Of a stretch of 64,000 nucleotides of DNA, positions 1 to 8,452 are shown piece by piece. The position numbers and the translations under genes were made by a program. Every line of letters starts with the position of its first letter. Positions within the stretch are counted from its first letter, which is position 1. This DNA is from Streptococcus ruminantium. GTDB lineage: Bacteria > Bacillota > Bacilli > Lactobacillales > Streptococcaceae. The notes under the pieces were generated by a model. It ran no database searches. It was given only the letters and a program-made list of their open reading frames with translations, and had not been told where the DNA came from. The stretch lies in NCBI RefSeq assembly GCF_003609975.1, contig NZ_AP018400.1, forward strand, positions 1,004,501 through 1,068,500. Reading direction: 5' to 3'.

Positions 1-111
1 GAAGAGAAGAATATTCCAGCTTGGTTTGATACATGGGGAACAGACGTAGCCCATGATTGGGCTTGGTGGAGAAAGCAAATGCCTTTCTTTCTTCACACAC
101 TAGGTTTGTAA
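1..111 (+). CDS. C-terminal end of an esterase-family protein (partial)
   Basis: The first 36 codons read as an open frame ending in TAA at 109-111; the start lies outside the window. The visible residues (IPAWFDTWGTDVAHDW, then WWRKQMPFFLHTLGL) resemble the C-terminus of streptococcal alpha/beta-hydrolase esterases of the esterase D / PF00756 type, where the conserved His region is followed by a WxxWRKxMPYFL-like helix. The next gene starts 15 nt later behind a good Shine-Dalgarno, so the two are probably co-transcribed. No catalytic Ser is visible, so the family call rests only on the tail. Confidence 0.55.
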   Translation, partial: EEKNIPAWFDTWGTDVAHDWAWWRKQMPFFLHTLGL

Positions 112-126
112 GAAAGGAGACTCATT

Positions 127-1293
127 ATGAATTATCTTGTCATTTCCCCTTTTTATCCAGAAAATTTTCAGCCCTTTACGATCGAGCTATCTAAGAAGGA
201 AGGAGTTACGGTTCTCGGTATTGGTCAAGAGCCGTACGACCAACTTTCTGAGGAGCTCCGCAATGCCCTAACAGAATATTTTCGTGTTGAAAATCTTGAA
301 AATTTAGATGAAGTGAAACGAGCTGCTGCCTTTTTGATATATAAACATGGTCCAATTGATCGTGTTGAATCACACAATGAATATTGGCTAGAATTGGATG
401 CCAGTCTTCGCGAACAGTTTCATATCTTTGGCGCCAAACCTAATCATCTTAAAAAGACAAAACTCAAATCTGAGATGAAGAAATACTTCACAAAAGCTGG
501 AGTACCAGTTGTACCGGGAATGGTTATCAAGACCGAAAAAGATATTGAGAAAGCTGTGAAAAAAATCGGCTTTCCAATGATTGCTAAACCTGATAATGGC
601 GTAGGGGCATCAGGGACTTTCAAATTAACTCAAAAAGCTGATTTGGAAACTTTTAGGGCTACTTGGGATGGCCAGACAATCTATTTCTTCGAGAAATTTG
701 TCAATTCAAGTATGATTACGACCTATGATGGTTTGGTTGATAGCAAAGGAAATATCGTTTTTGAAACAAGTCTAACCTATGTTCATACACCTTTTGAATT
801 GTTGCAAAGTAAAAAAGATAACGCTTATTATATCGAAAAGGAATTGGATCCAAGGTTGGTAGCCTATGGTAGGGCCATTATGAAGACTTTCGGAATGAAA
901 GAACGCTTTTTTCACATTGAGTTTTTTAAAGATGATAATGACTACATTGCAATTGAGTATAACAATCGTATAGCTGGTGGTTTCACAGTAGAAGCATATA
1001 ATTATGCTCATTCGATTGATCTTTTCCGTGATTATGCCAATGTAGTGACTGGGGGTGCCGTTGAAGAACGTCATTTTGCACCGCAATATTGTCTGGTGGT
1101 AACCCGTCGCGATACAACCAATTATGTCCACCCAGTTGATGAGCTTCGTAATCGCTACACCGATAAACTAAAAGCAATAAAACGTATGCCAGATGCTTTT
1201 GCAGGATTGCAAGGCAATGATGCCTATTTACTTGTAACAGATAGCAAAGAAGTACTTGACGATATGATTGCCTTCATTGGTGAAGTAAAATAA
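127..1293 (+). CDS. ATP-grasp domain protein, substrate unknown
   Basis: A 388-aa protein with the layout of an ATP-grasp carboxylate-amine ligase: an N-terminal alpha/beta pre-ATP-grasp domain (about 1-100), a lid segment around KLKSEMKKYFTKAGVPVVPG (about 112-131), the ATP-binding stretch FPMIAKPDNGVGASG (about 149-163), FFEKFVN (about 187-193), and the metal/ATP site HIEFF...IEYNNRIAGGF (about 262-288). Such enzymes make acyl-phosphates and join them to amines or thiols, but the substrate cannot be read from sequence. AAAGGAG precedes the ATG. It follows the esterase gene by 15 nt and ends at a strong hairpin terminator, so the two form a short operon of unknown pathway. It could be annotated as carbamoyl-phosphate-synthase-like, but it is too short and lacks the duplicated CarB architecture. 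Confidence 0.8.
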   Translation: MNYLVISPFYPENFQPFTIELSKKEGVTVLGIGQEPYDQLSEELRNALTEYFRVENLENLDEVKRAAAFLIYKHGPIDRVESHNEYWLELDASLREQFHIFGAKPNHLKKTKLKSEMKKYFTKAGVPVVPGMVIKTEKDIEKAVKKIGFPMIAKPDNGVGASGTFKLTQKADLETFRATWDGQTIYFFEKFVNSSMITTYDGLVDSKGNIVFETSLTYVHTPFELLQSKKDNAYYIEKELDPRLVAYGRAIMKTFGMKERFFHIEFFKDDNDYIAIEYNNRIAGGFTVEAYNYAHSIDLFRDYANVVTGGAVEERHFAPQYCLVVTRRDTTNYVHPVDELRNRYTDKLKAIKRMPDAFAGLQGNDAYLLVTDSKEVLDDMIAFIGEVK

Positions 1294-1300
1294 GATACCC

Positions 1301-1326
1301 AAAGACACTTGGCAGTGTCTTTTTTG
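1301..1326 (+). terminator. Rho-independent terminator of the esterase/ATP-grasp operon
   Basis: Perfect 9-bp stem AAAGACACT/AGTGTCTTT with a TGGC loop, running into a T-tract, 8 nt after the ATP-grasp stop codon. It insulates the resistance module that starts downstream. Confidence 0.9.
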
Positions 1327-1330
1327 CTTC

Positions 1331-1395
1331 CCTTACAAAGCTGTAAGTTTGTGAATTAGAATTGTAAGAATAGGAGTTTCTAAAAAGTTTATAAT
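1331..1395 (+). promoter_or_regulatory. BceR-like response-regulator box and promoter
   Basis: CCTTACA-AAGC-TGTAAGT (1331-1348) is an inverted repeat matching the known BceR-family target TNACA-N4-TGTAA. A second half-site TGTAAG follows at 1363-1368, 21 bp (two helical turns) from the first TGTAAG, like the main-plus-half-site arrangement described for Bacillus BceR targets. A -10 element TATAAT lies at 1390-1395 with no good -35, as expected of an activator-dependent promoter. It precedes the 46-aa ORF, lipoprotein and BceAB-type transporter genes, and a BceRS-type system is encoded just downstream, so autoregulated peptide induction is inferred. Confidence 0.7.
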
Positions 1396-1429
1396 AAAAT
1401 CAAACATTAAGGAAAGAGAGGAATGAACT

Positions 1430-1570
1430 ATGTTATTCAAATTTTTACGAGTAAAACAAGAGCAAAAGCAAGACTTTACTGAGAAGGAAAAAGTAGCAAT
1501 GATGAAACAGATTGAGTTTCTAAAAGATATTTCTCAAGATTTGCAAACCATTCGATTTATGGCATACTAA
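1430..1570 (+). CDS. Small 46-aa hypothetical protein, first gene of the resistance module
   Basis: A 46-codon ORF starting MLFKFLRVKQEQ and ending IRFMAY, with a purine-rich Shine-Dalgarno (GGAAAGAGAGG) and a stop 11 nt before the next gene. It is charged and helical (KEKVAMMKQIEFLKDISQDLQ), with no membrane segment, signal peptide or recognised domain. It is the first gene after the BceR-like box and is probably co-transcribed with the lipoprotein. Function is unknown; a modulator of the transporter or sensor is one guess. It is shorter than usual gene-calling cutoffs, but the RBS and position make translation plausible. Confidence 0.55.
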   Translation: MLFKFLRVKQEQKQDFTEKEKVAMMKQIEFLKDISQDLQTIRFMAY

Positions 1571-1581
1571 ATGGAGGGAAT

Positions 1582-1974
1582 ATGAAAAAGAAGATACTAG
1601 GCCTGATCGCTATAAGCAGTTTTATCTTTACTGCTTGCTCCTCATCCTCGGCTGGAATTAGTTTTAATGAGACATACCAAATCTTCCATTACAAGGGCAA
1701 AAACTATGCTATTACCAAACAAAGAGTAAAGGGAGATTCTATTCGGACAGCAGAAACCAGATTTATGGAGTGGCCTGTTGTCAAAGAGAAAGGAAGAGTA
1801 AAAGAAACAGTTTCCCTTAATAACCTCTACGTGACAAGTAGTGACCAGTGGGTAATCGGTATTCAGGGACACTATTATAAAGTGGAACTTGCGAGTAGAG
1901 TTGCCGAGTCAGATCGTATTGATTACCAAAAAGTGCTAGATGAAGTTGATAGTCAAAATTATTTAAAAGATTAG
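1582..1974 (+). CDS. NisI/SpaI-like lantibiotic immunity lipoprotein
   Basis: A 130-aa lipoprotein precursor: charged start MKKK, hydrophobic h-region, lipobox IFTAC with Cys19, then a Ser-rich linker. The mature part (HYKGKNYAITKQ about 35-46; SLNNLYVTSSDQWVIGIQGH about 88-107; YYKVEL) resembles one repeat of the NisI fold (NFIYDNKSYFVT...LNNIYEASDKSLCMGIND.YYKI, recalled from nisin immunity protein). NisI has two such domains in about 245 aa, so this looks like a one-domain version. Anchored outside the membrane, such proteins bind lantibiotics. It sits between the BceR-like box and a BceAB-type transporter, supporting a role in peptide resistance. No lantibiotic biosynthesis gene is nearby. 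The family call is from memory of motifs, not a search. Confidence 0.65.
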   Translation: MKKKILGLIAISSFIFTACSSSSAGISFNETYQIFHYKGKNYAITKQRVKGDSIRTAETRFMEWPVVKEKGRVKETVSLNNLYVTSSDQWVIGIQGHYYKVELASRVAESDRIDYQKVLDEVDSQNYLKD

Positions 1975-2181
1975 AGCGATAGAATCGTTATGGTATCTAT
2001 AGCAGAAATTGTAGTTCTGACCACTATTGCTTATCAGGAAAAAAGAAGTAAGAAAAAATAAAAGAAAGGAATTGAATACGGCTAGCAAATCTAGAATTGA
2101 GATAAACAAGTTGTGTATAAACACGCTTTGCCAATGTTTCAAAATGTTGCTAGGTTGTTGTTCGAAAGAGTATAAGTAAGT

Positions 2182-2934
2182 ATGTTATTAGAAATCAATC
2201 ATTTAGAAAAAATCTACCGCACACGTTTTTCAAAAGAGGAGACACGTGCCCTTCAAGATGTGGATTTTAAGGTAGAAGAAGGCGAGTTTATCGCCATTAT
2301 GGGTGAAAGTGGATCAGGTAAAACGACCTTGCTCAATATTTTGGCGACTTTGGACAAGCCAACTAGGGGGTCGGTCATCTTGAACAATCAGGACATTACG
2401 AAAATCAAAGAGGGGAAGTTAGCAGATTTTCGCTTGCGCAATCTAGGTTTTGTATTCCAAGATTTTAATCTTTTGGACACTCTATCCGTTCAAGACAATA
2501 TCTTTCTACCTTTGGTGTTGGCGCGTGAGAGTCACAAAGAAATGGACAAACGATTGGTGGCACTAGCTCCAAAACTTCGTATTCAAGATTTGTTAAAAAA
2601 ACGTCCTTTTGAGCTATCGGGTGGGCAAAAGCAGCGCGTGGCTATTGCACGAAGCCTGATTACCCAGCCGCAGATCGTCCTAGCTGATGAGCCAACTGCT
2701 GCCTTAGATTACCGCAATTCAGAAGACTTACTCAGTCTCTTTGAACAGATCAATGAAGGTGGGCAGACTATCCTTATGGTCACTCACTCAGCCAATGCTG
2801 CCAGTCATGCCAAGCGAGTTCTATTTATCAAAGATGGGCGCATTTTCCATCAGCTCTATAAGGCGGGTAAGAACAATCAAGATTTTTCAAGGGAAATCTC
2901 ACTCAATATGTCTGCCCTGCTAGGAGGTGAGTAG
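2182..2934 (+). CDS. BceA-type ABC transporter ATP-binding protein (antimicrobial peptide resistance)
   Basis: A 250-aa ABC ATPase of the MacB/BceA type: Walker A GESGSGKT at 41-48, Q-loop in [15 protein letters not shown], signature LSGGQKQR (about 144-151), Walker B with [11 protein letters not shown], and H-loop VTHS. It is followed without a gap by the permease (TAG then ATG), so both form one transporter. BceAB-type transporters free lipid II-cycle intermediates from bound peptides and signal to a partner kinase. The 207 bp upstream holds only a possible 23-codon ORF (1990-2061) and no clear promoter; the Shine-Dalgarno is weak. An in-frame stop just upstream fixes the ATG. Confidence 0.88.
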   Translation: MLLEINHLEKIYRTRFSKEETRALQDVDFKVEEGEFIAIMGESGSGKTTLLNILATLDKPTRGSVILNNQDITKIKEGKLADFRLRNLGFVFQDFNLLDTLSVQDNIFLPLVLARESHKEMDKRLVALAPKLRIQDLLKKRPFELSGGQKQRVAIARSLITQPQIVLADEPTAALDYRNSEDLLSLFEQINEGGQTILMVTHSANAASHAKRVLFIKDGRIFHQLYKAGKNNQDFSREISLNMSALLGGE

Positions 2935-4908
2935 ATGTTTTATTTCAAACTTGCTCAGCAAAATATCCGCAAATCCATTAGTGTATTTGCTCCCTTTGTT
3001 CTAGCTAGTTTAGTCCTATATACCATCATTTGTTCTATGTTTCTACTCATGTTGAGTCCTGTCATGGAATCCATGAAAACTGGTGGTATTGCCCTCGGAC
3101 TTGGTTTAGTCGTTTTGACTATTTTCTCACTGATTATGGAAATTTATAGTTTTAATTTCCTTATGAAGCAACGAGCCAGAGAATTTGGTCTTTACAATAT
3201 GTTGGGAATGAATAAGAAAAAAGTTTCATTGATTGCTAGCCTAGAGCTCATCATGATCTTCTTAATCATTGTTCTGATTGGATCTATCTTTAGTAGTATC
3301 TTTTCCAATGTTCTTTATTTGATCTTTGTTAATTTGCTAAAATATACTGATTTACATTTTAGTATTGCTCCGCTAGCCTTTGTCATGACTGCTCTTCTTT
3401 TTGCGGGTATTTTCCTCTTCTTAGAATTACTTGCTATTCGGAATATCAGCAAGACCAGCCCTCTCATTCTCTTTAGAGCTAGTGAGAAAGGAGAGAAGGA
3501 GCCTAGGGGAAATATTCTTTTGGCAGTTTTGGGAGTCTTAGCTCTGGGAATAGGGTATTATCTCTCATTATCTTCTAAAGTACAGGGTGTTGGGGTTATC
3601 TATCGCTTCTTTATAGCTGCGCTTTGTGTCATTGCCGGTACCTATCTTTTCTACATTAGTTTTATAGCTTGGTATTTAAAAGCACGCAGAAAAAATAAAG
3701 GTTATTTTTACACCCCAGAACATTTCGTGACGACTTCACAGATGATTTTTCGTATGAAGCAACATGCGACAGGTCTTGCTAATATCACTCTTTTAGCGGT
3801 GATGGCTTTTGTAACCATTGCTACAACGAGTTCACTCTATGCCGGTACTTCAGGTATTGTAAACACTCTTTATCCAAAGGAATCCTCTATTTCCCTCCGT
3901 ACTTCGGATCGCCAAACAGGTAAGCAAACCTTGCAGGATGTGGTACTTAGCCATTTTCCAGGAGAAAGAGTAGAGGATCATCTGACCTATTTGACCTATG
4001 GTGCTGCTATCCAATATGATAGCGGGGAAAAACTTGTCATCAATTCTGAAACTGTATCCAGTCCTGATTTTACAAAGATGTTTTATGTTTGCTTTATAAC
4101 ACAAGATGACTTTAGAGGATTGGGAAATAAGTTGCCAACATTGGCAGCCAATCAAGTCGCCTTTTTCCAACCAGGTAAAAAATATCCTTTAAAAACACTA
4201 TCCATAGGTGATAAAACTCTTGAAAATGTGATTAGTCTGGATAAGGCGACCTTTCCAGATAGTGTCAATACTATCAATCGTGCAGTCATTATAGTGAGTG
4301 ATGATAAGGCTCTATTAAATATTCGTGATTATTATGAAGCGAATCACCCTAAAGGGTATCCCACAAGCTTGAACTATCGGGTTTTCATGGATTTGACCCA
4401 AGAACAGGTAGAGAGTATCGGTGAAATGATAGGAAATATGTTCATACTTTCTGATTCAACTGGTGAAAGAATCGGTACGATCATCCAGAAAGCAGATTTT
4501 CAAAACACAATGTTAGGCTTTACCGGGGGCTTCCTTTTTACAGGTTTCTTGTTAGGGATTAGTTTCCTTCTTGGTGCGGCTTTGATTATTTACTACAAGC
4601 AGTATTCTGAAGGATACGAAGATAAAAAATCCTATAAGATCTTGCAGGAAGTGGGCATGAGTCAGCAATCTGTCAAGAAAACCATCAATTCGCAAATACT
4701 GTTGGTCTTCTTTATGCCACTGGCTATGGCTACTCTACATTTCCTCGTTTCACTGGTTATGCTCAGACAAATGTTACTGATGTTTGGAGGAACCTCCTCC
4801 ACCGTAATCTACACTGCCAGTGGGGTCACTCTAATCTTTATTGCTTTCATCTACTTTATCATTTATAAATGGACCAGTAGAACGTATTACCGGATTATTG
4901 AGCGGTAG
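2935..4908 (+). CDS. BceB-type ABC transporter permease
   Basis: A 657-aa FtsX/MacB-like permease with the BceB layout: one TM helix near 17-40, three more between about 52 and 170, a pair around 195-245, two near 280-310, a large extracellular domain (roughly 310-525), then three C-terminal TM helices (about 527-555, 585-610 and 620-645). The large loop between TM7 and TM8 is the hallmark of peptide-sensing BceB/NsrP/VraG proteins and is thought to recognise substrate. It starts directly after the ATPase stop codon. A terminator follows, then the bceRS-type pair. The substrate is unknown; bacitracin and lantibiotics are the usual ones for the family. Confidence 0.88.
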   Translation: MFYFKLAQQNIRKSISVFAPFVLASLVLYTIICSMFLLMLSPVMESMKTGGIALGLGLVVLTIFSLIMEIYSFNFLMKQRAREFGLYNMLGMNKKKVSLIASLELIMIFLIIVLIGSIFSSIFSNVLYLIFVNLLKYTDLHFSIAPLAFVMTALLFAGIFLFLELLAIRNISKTSPLILFRASEKGEKEPRGNILLAVLGVLALGIGYYLSLSSKVQGVGVIYRFFIAALCVIAGTYLFYISFIAWYLKARRKNKGYFYTPEHFVTTSQMIFRMKQHATGLANITLLAVMAFVTIATTSSLYAGTSGIVNTLYPKESSISLRTSDRQTGKQTLQDVVLSHFPGERVEDHLTYLTYGAAIQYDSGEKLVINSETVSSPDFTKMFYVCFITQDDFRGLGNKLPTLAANQVAFFQPGKKYPLKTLSIGDKTLENVISLDKATFPDSVNTINRAVIIVSDDKALLNIRDYYEANHPKGYPTSLNYRVFMDLTQEQVESIGEMIGNMFILSDSTGERIGTIIQKADFQNTMLGFTGGFLFTGFLLGISFLLGAALIIYYKQYSEGYEDKKSYKILQEVGMSQQSVKKTINSQILLVFFMPLAMATLHFLVSLVMLRQMLLMFGGTSSTVIYTASGVTLIFIAFIYFIIYKWTSRTYYRIIER

Positions 4909-5028
4909 GAGTAGAGCCGAGAAGTGATTAGTGATTGTACTAGACTGGAAGTTTGGGTTGAAAATAATTGACACATAGTAGTCAAATCAACCATTGTTTC
5001 TTAGGTTGTTGATCACTATAAGGAAGTA

Positions 5029-5054
5029 AGACTGGGATCACCTCCAGTCTTTTT
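5029..5054 (+). terminator. Terminator after the BceAB-type operon
   Basis: Stem AGACTGG/CCAGTCT (5029-5035 with 5044-5050), 8-nt loop, followed by five T. It separates the transporter genes from the two-component genes, so the latter need their own promoter. Confidence 0.75.
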
Positions 5055-5078
5055 ATACTAGAAGAAAGGCGGAAACTT

Positions 5079-5096
5079 TGATAAAATAAAGCTATG
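5079..5096 (+). promoter_or_regulatory. Extended -10 promoter giving a predicted leaderless bceR-like mRNA
   Basis: TG-A-TAAAAT (5079-5087) is followed by 6 nt and then the ATG at 5094. No Shine-Dalgarno occurs at usable spacing (the nearest purine run, GAAAGGCGG, ends 20 nt upstream), and an in-frame TAA at 5082-5084 excludes an earlier start. Initiation 6-7 nt after the -10 would put the transcript 5' end at the start codon. Confidence 0.5.
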
Positions 5097-5759
5097 AAGA
5101 AAGAAACGATTTATATTGTAGAAGATGACGAAATGATTGTGCAGCTCTTGACACAGCATTTGGGGAAATCTTATCGAGTTGAGAGTGTACAAAATTTTCG
5201 AGCAGTTAGTCAGGAAGTAGCAGAACTCCAGCCAAACTTGATTCTGATGGATATTAACCTACCATATTACAATGGGTTTTATTGGACGACTGAAATTCGT
5301 AAGACTATGACCATGCCAATTATTTTCATTTCCTCCAGTGATGATGAGATGAATGCTGTAATGGCTATGAATATGGGCGGTGATGATTTTGTGTCTAAAC
5401 CTTTTTCATTAGGCATTTTGGATGCCAAAATTGGAGCCTTTCTTCGTCGAGTCAATCAATTCAATAAAACAATGCAGCTAGAGCTTGATCATTACCTCTT
5501 GAGCTTGGATGGCTATTTTTCCAATGAATCGGATAAGGTTCATCTCTCTCCAACAGAAACCAAGATTTTAACGACCCTGTTACATCAGCAGGGACAAATC
5601 GTTCGTAAGGAGGACTTACTGGAAAAGCTCTGGGAAAATGAGGAATTTATTGATCAAAATACGCTCAATGTCAATATGACCCGACTGCGTAAAAAAGTCA
5701 GTGAATTAGGTTTTAACCGTATTCATACGGTTCGTGGTGTGGGGTATATTGTCAAATGA
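5094..5759 (+). CDS. BceR-type OmpR-family response regulator
   Basis: 221 aa. Receiver domain (about 5-115) with the acidic pair EDD at 10-12, phospho-acceptor Asp53 in LMDINLPYYNG, Ser/Thr in FISSSDD and Lys in VSKPF; winged-helix DNA-binding domain (about 130-220) with LSPTETKILTTLL and RVRGVGY-like ending (HTVRGVGYIVK). It overlaps the kinase gene by 4 nt (ATGA), indicating translational coupling. As a BceR homologue it should bind TNACA-N4-TGTAA sites such as the one at 1333-1346, upstream of the lipoprotein and transporter genes. It is closest in design to NsrR/BceR; exact orthology is not resolved here. Confidence 0.88.
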   Translation: MKKETIYIVEDDEMIVQLLTQHLGKSYRVESVQNFRAVSQEVAELQPNLILMDINLPYYNGFYWTTEIRKTMTMPIIFISSSDDEMNAVMAMNMGGDDFVSKPFSLGILDAKIGAFLRRVNQFNKTMQLELDHYLLSLDGYFSNESDKVHLSPTETKILTTLLHQQGQIVRKEDLLEKLWENEEFIDQNTLNVNMTRLRKKVSELGFNRIHTVRGVGYIVK

Positions 5760-6700
5760 TGATTGCATTTATTCGAGAATACCGGAGCTTGTATTTTTCT
5801 TACGTAGTTTTGGCAGGTAGTTTTATTTTACTTTTTTTCCTCTATCGCCTACCTGTAGAATTTTTGGGACATGCTCTGATGTTGTCTGTGACACTCCTTA
5901 TCATCTTGACAATTGGGCTATATTGGAAATTTTACAAACGCATGAAAGCCCTAGAGGATTATGTGGATGAAAAGGACCTGCCCTTGCTCAACAAACCAAT
6001 AGATTTGACCTATCTGCATTTAATTGAGTTGGAAAAACAAGCTACACGTGAACAACTTTTGGAATACAAGTCCAGAGAAGAAGATCTACAAGCTATGGTT
6101 AAAATGTGGTCCCATCAGATGAAAGTCCCCTTAGCAGCTCTGTCCTTGATGAGCCAGACCAGGAATTTAAAGCAGCAAGATGTCAATTACCAGCTTATGC
6201 GTCTGGACAATTATATGGGGAATCTTCTTAACTATCTCAAATTAACCAATCATAATAGTGATTTTCGTTTTGAGCAAATAGAAGTGAGAGAAGTAGTGAT
6301 TGATGTAGTCAAAAAATACCGCAATCAGTTTTTACAAAAGGAAATAACTGTGAGCATAGATGGTACATGGATGTTGAAAACGGATAGAAAGTGGTTGAGC
6401 TTTGCTCTTTCACAGATTATTGACAATGCTCTCAAGTACAGCAAGTCAGGGGGCAGTGTGACAGTCATCTTAAATCAAGGAATTTCAATCAAAGATACAG
6501 GAATTGGCATATTACCTGAAGACATCCCAAGACTGTGCGACGAGGGATTTACAGGTTATAACGGGCGTGAACATCAGAAAGCGACTGGCTTCGGACTTTA
6601 CTTGACCAAGCGGGTTCTGACACAATTAGAGTTGGATATGCGGATAGAAAGCCAAGTGGAAATTGGAACAGAGGTAGTTATCAATAAGCGGAGAGACTAG
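5756..6700 (+). CDS. BceS-type intramembrane-sensing histidine kinase
   Basis: 314 aa. Two TM helices (about 12-30 and 36-57) with almost no extracellular loop, then a short linker, the DHp helix with phospho-acceptor His120 in MWSHQMKVPL, and a HATPase domain (N-box IDNALKYS; G1 DTGIGI; G2 GFGLYL). Lack of an external sensor is typical of BceS/NsrK kinases, which read the activity of the partner BceAB transporter rather than the peptide itself. Adjacent transporter and regulator genes fit this. It is co-transcribed with the regulator through a 4-nt overlap. Confidence 0.88.
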   Translation: MMIAFIREYRSLYFSYVVLAGSFILLFFLYRLPVEFLGHALMLSVTLLIILTIGLYWKFYKRMKALEDYVDEKDLPLLNKPIDLTYLHLIELEKQATREQLLEYKSREEDLQAMVKMWSHQMKVPLAALSLMSQTRNLKQQDVNYQLMRLDNYMGNLLNYLKLTNHNSDFRFEQIEVREVVIDVVKKYRNQFLQKEITVSIDGTWMLKTDRKWLSFALSQIIDNALKYSKSGGSVTVILNQGISIKDTGIGILPEDIPRLCDEGFTGYNGREHQKATGFGLYLTKRVLTQLELDMRIESQVEIGTEVVINKRRD

Positions 6701-6717
6701 CCTATTTCTCCTCTTTT

Positions 6718-6746
6718 TTGAAAACGTTTTTAAAATATGTTATACT
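6718..6746 (+). promoter_or_regulatory. Promoter of the phosphohexomutase gene
   Basis: TTGAAA (6718-6723), 17-bp spacer, TATACT (6741-6746). AGGAGG follows at 6763-6768, 5 nt before the ATG. Confidence 0.75.
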
Positions 6747-6773
6747 CAATCTAGTTTGATTTAGGAGGAAACT

Positions 6774-8279
6774 ATGTCACATCATGTTTTACAGAATGGG
6801 TCAGATATTCGAGGAATTGCTATTGCAACTGATGAATACGCTGTCAATCTAACAACTCAAGCGACCCAAAATATTGTCCGTGGTCTCATTCATTGGTTGA
6901 TTCAGGATCCCGAATTAGCCCAAACCTACCAGCAAGGTCAACTGACAATAGGTATTGGTCGGGACAGTCGTTTAAGTGGCCCTGATTTAGTATCAACTTT
7001 TACGGAAGAAGCTGTTCGCCTTGGAATTCAGATGATTGATTTTGGCATTGCCACTACACCCGCTCTCTTCATGAGTACTCAGTATCCGCAGTTCAAGTGT
7101 CATGCTGGTGTGATGATTACCGCCAGTCACCTGCCGTATTATTTTAATGGTATTAAGATTTTTTCAGCAAATGGCGGAGCAGAACACGATGATATTGACT
7201 TTATCCTCTCGCATTATGAAGACTTGCCGAGTTCACGCTTGGGAAGTGTGACTCAAGCAGATTTGATGACACCTTACGCTCAAGATCTAGTCACAAAAAT
7301 CCGTCAGGCATGCAAGGGGCAGGAAAAACCATTAAGCGGTTTGAATATTATTGTTGATGCTGGAAATGGAGCTGGAGGATTCTTTGCGGGAAAAGTTTTA
7401 GCAGAACTAGGAGCAGACACGACAGGGTCGCAATTTCTTGATCCAGATGGAACCTTCCCGAATCACATTCCAAATCCTGATAATAAAGAGGCAATGGAAA
7501 GCATTCGCCAGGCTGTCTTGAAACAGGGAGCAGATTTGGGCATTATTTTTGATACAGATGTTGACCGTGCAGCTCTTGTAACCAAGTCTGGCTCCATTCT
7601 CAACCGCAACAACCTGATTGCTGTTCTCAGTCAGATTATTCTAGCTGAACACCCGGGGACTAGTATTGTGACAAACTCTCCAACAACCGAACACCTAAAA
7701 GTGTTTATTGAAGGTCTTGGCGGCAAGCAAATCCGCTATATTTCAGGCTACCGCAATGTCATCAATAAAGCCCTTGAAACGAATAAGGCTGGTATCGACT
7801 GTCAGTTGGCGATCGAGACTTCTGGACATGCAGCATTCAAAGAAAATTATTTTCTTGATGACGGTACCTATGTCGCAGCAAAAATTCTCATGTTATTGCC
7901 AAAGCTCCAAGCGCAAGGGCAGTCTTTGGACGATTTGATTGCCCAGCTTAAGCAACCTGTAGAAACTCAGGAGGTTCGATTTAAGTTAGAATCACCAGAT
8001 TACCGCAAACTTGGTGAGCAGGTAATCGCTGCTCTTCGTCAAACTCAGTTTGAAGGTTTTACTTTTAACCCAGAAAACGAAGAAGGAGTACGCTTTGATT
8101 TGACTGCTCCTTATGGCGAAGGCTGGTTATTGTTGCGAATGAGTCTGCATGAGCCATTATTGGTCTTACAGGTTGAAAATGATCAAGCAGGTCACATTCC
8201 AGCTGTTTTACAGACTATCTCTACTTTTTTAGATAAATATCCAACTGTCAATCAAGAAAAGTTGAAGGAATTGATGTAG
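6774..8279 (+). CDS. Phosphomannomutase/phosphoglucomutase family enzyme
   Basis: A 501-aa alpha-D-phosphohexomutase that interconverts hexose 1- and 6-phosphates. Family motifs appear in order: GRDSRLSGP (about 63-71), phosphoserine loop TASHLPYYFNGIK (about 117-129), metal loop DTDVDRAAL (about 262-270), sugar loop around ETSGHAAFKENYFLDDG (about 347-363), and the C-terminal phosphate-binding region R.E..GEG.LLLR-like (PYGEGWLLLRMS). The phosphoserine loop has Leu where many relatives have Asn (TASHNP). It has its own promoter, a strong RBS and a downstream terminator, so it is monocistronic. Mannose versus glucose preference cannot be decided from sequence. Confidence 0.85.
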   Translation: MSHHVLQNGSDIRGIAIATDEYAVNLTTQATQNIVRGLIHWLIQDPELAQTYQQGQLTIGIGRDSRLSGPDLVSTFTEEAVRLGIQMIDFGIATTPALFMSTQYPQFKCHAGVMITASHLPYYFNGIKIFSANGGAEHDDIDFILSHYEDLPSSRLGSVTQADLMTPYAQDLVTKIRQACKGQEKPLSGLNIIVDAGNGAGGFFAGKVLAELGADTTGSQFLDPDGTFPNHIPNPDNKEAMESIRQAVLKQGADLGIIFDTDVDRAALVTKSGSILNRNNLIAVLSQIILAEHPGTSIVTNSPTTEHLKVFIEGLGGKQIRYISGYRNVINKALETNKAGIDCQLAIETSGHAAFKENYFLDDGTYVAAKILMLLPKLQAQGQSLDDLIAQLKQPVETQEVRFKLESPDYRKLGEQVIAALRQTQFEGFTFNPENEEGVRFDLTAPYGEGWLLLRMSLHEPLLVLQVENDQAGHIPAVLQTISTFLDKYPTVNQEKLKELM

Positions 8280-8302
8280 TTAATTCGATAGTCTAAAAAA
8301 TA

Positions 8303-8354
8303 AAAATCGAACAAATTAGTTTGCTAAACTTGTCCAATTTGTTCGATTTTTTAT
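8303..8354. terminator. Strong terminator, likely bidirectional
   Basis: Perfect 16-bp stem (8303-8318 with 8337-8352, core ATCGAACAAATT) flanked by A and T runs on both sides. It lies between the convergent phosphohexomutase (+) and xerS (-) genes. A weaker AAAGTTT/AAACTTT hairpin with a T run lies nearer the xerS stop (about 8408-8430). Confidence 0.85.
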
Positions 8355-8452
8355 TTTATAGGCTAATAAGCAGCATGTTTTCTTTTTCAAGGAATTTGTA
8401 AACAGAAAGTTTTTCTTTATAAACTTTTTTACATAATTTATTTTATGCAAAA

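Noticed and set aside
1990..2061. 23-codon ORF between the lipoprotein and BceA-type genes
   Set aside because: No Shine-Dalgarno at proper spacing and no family; too short to support.
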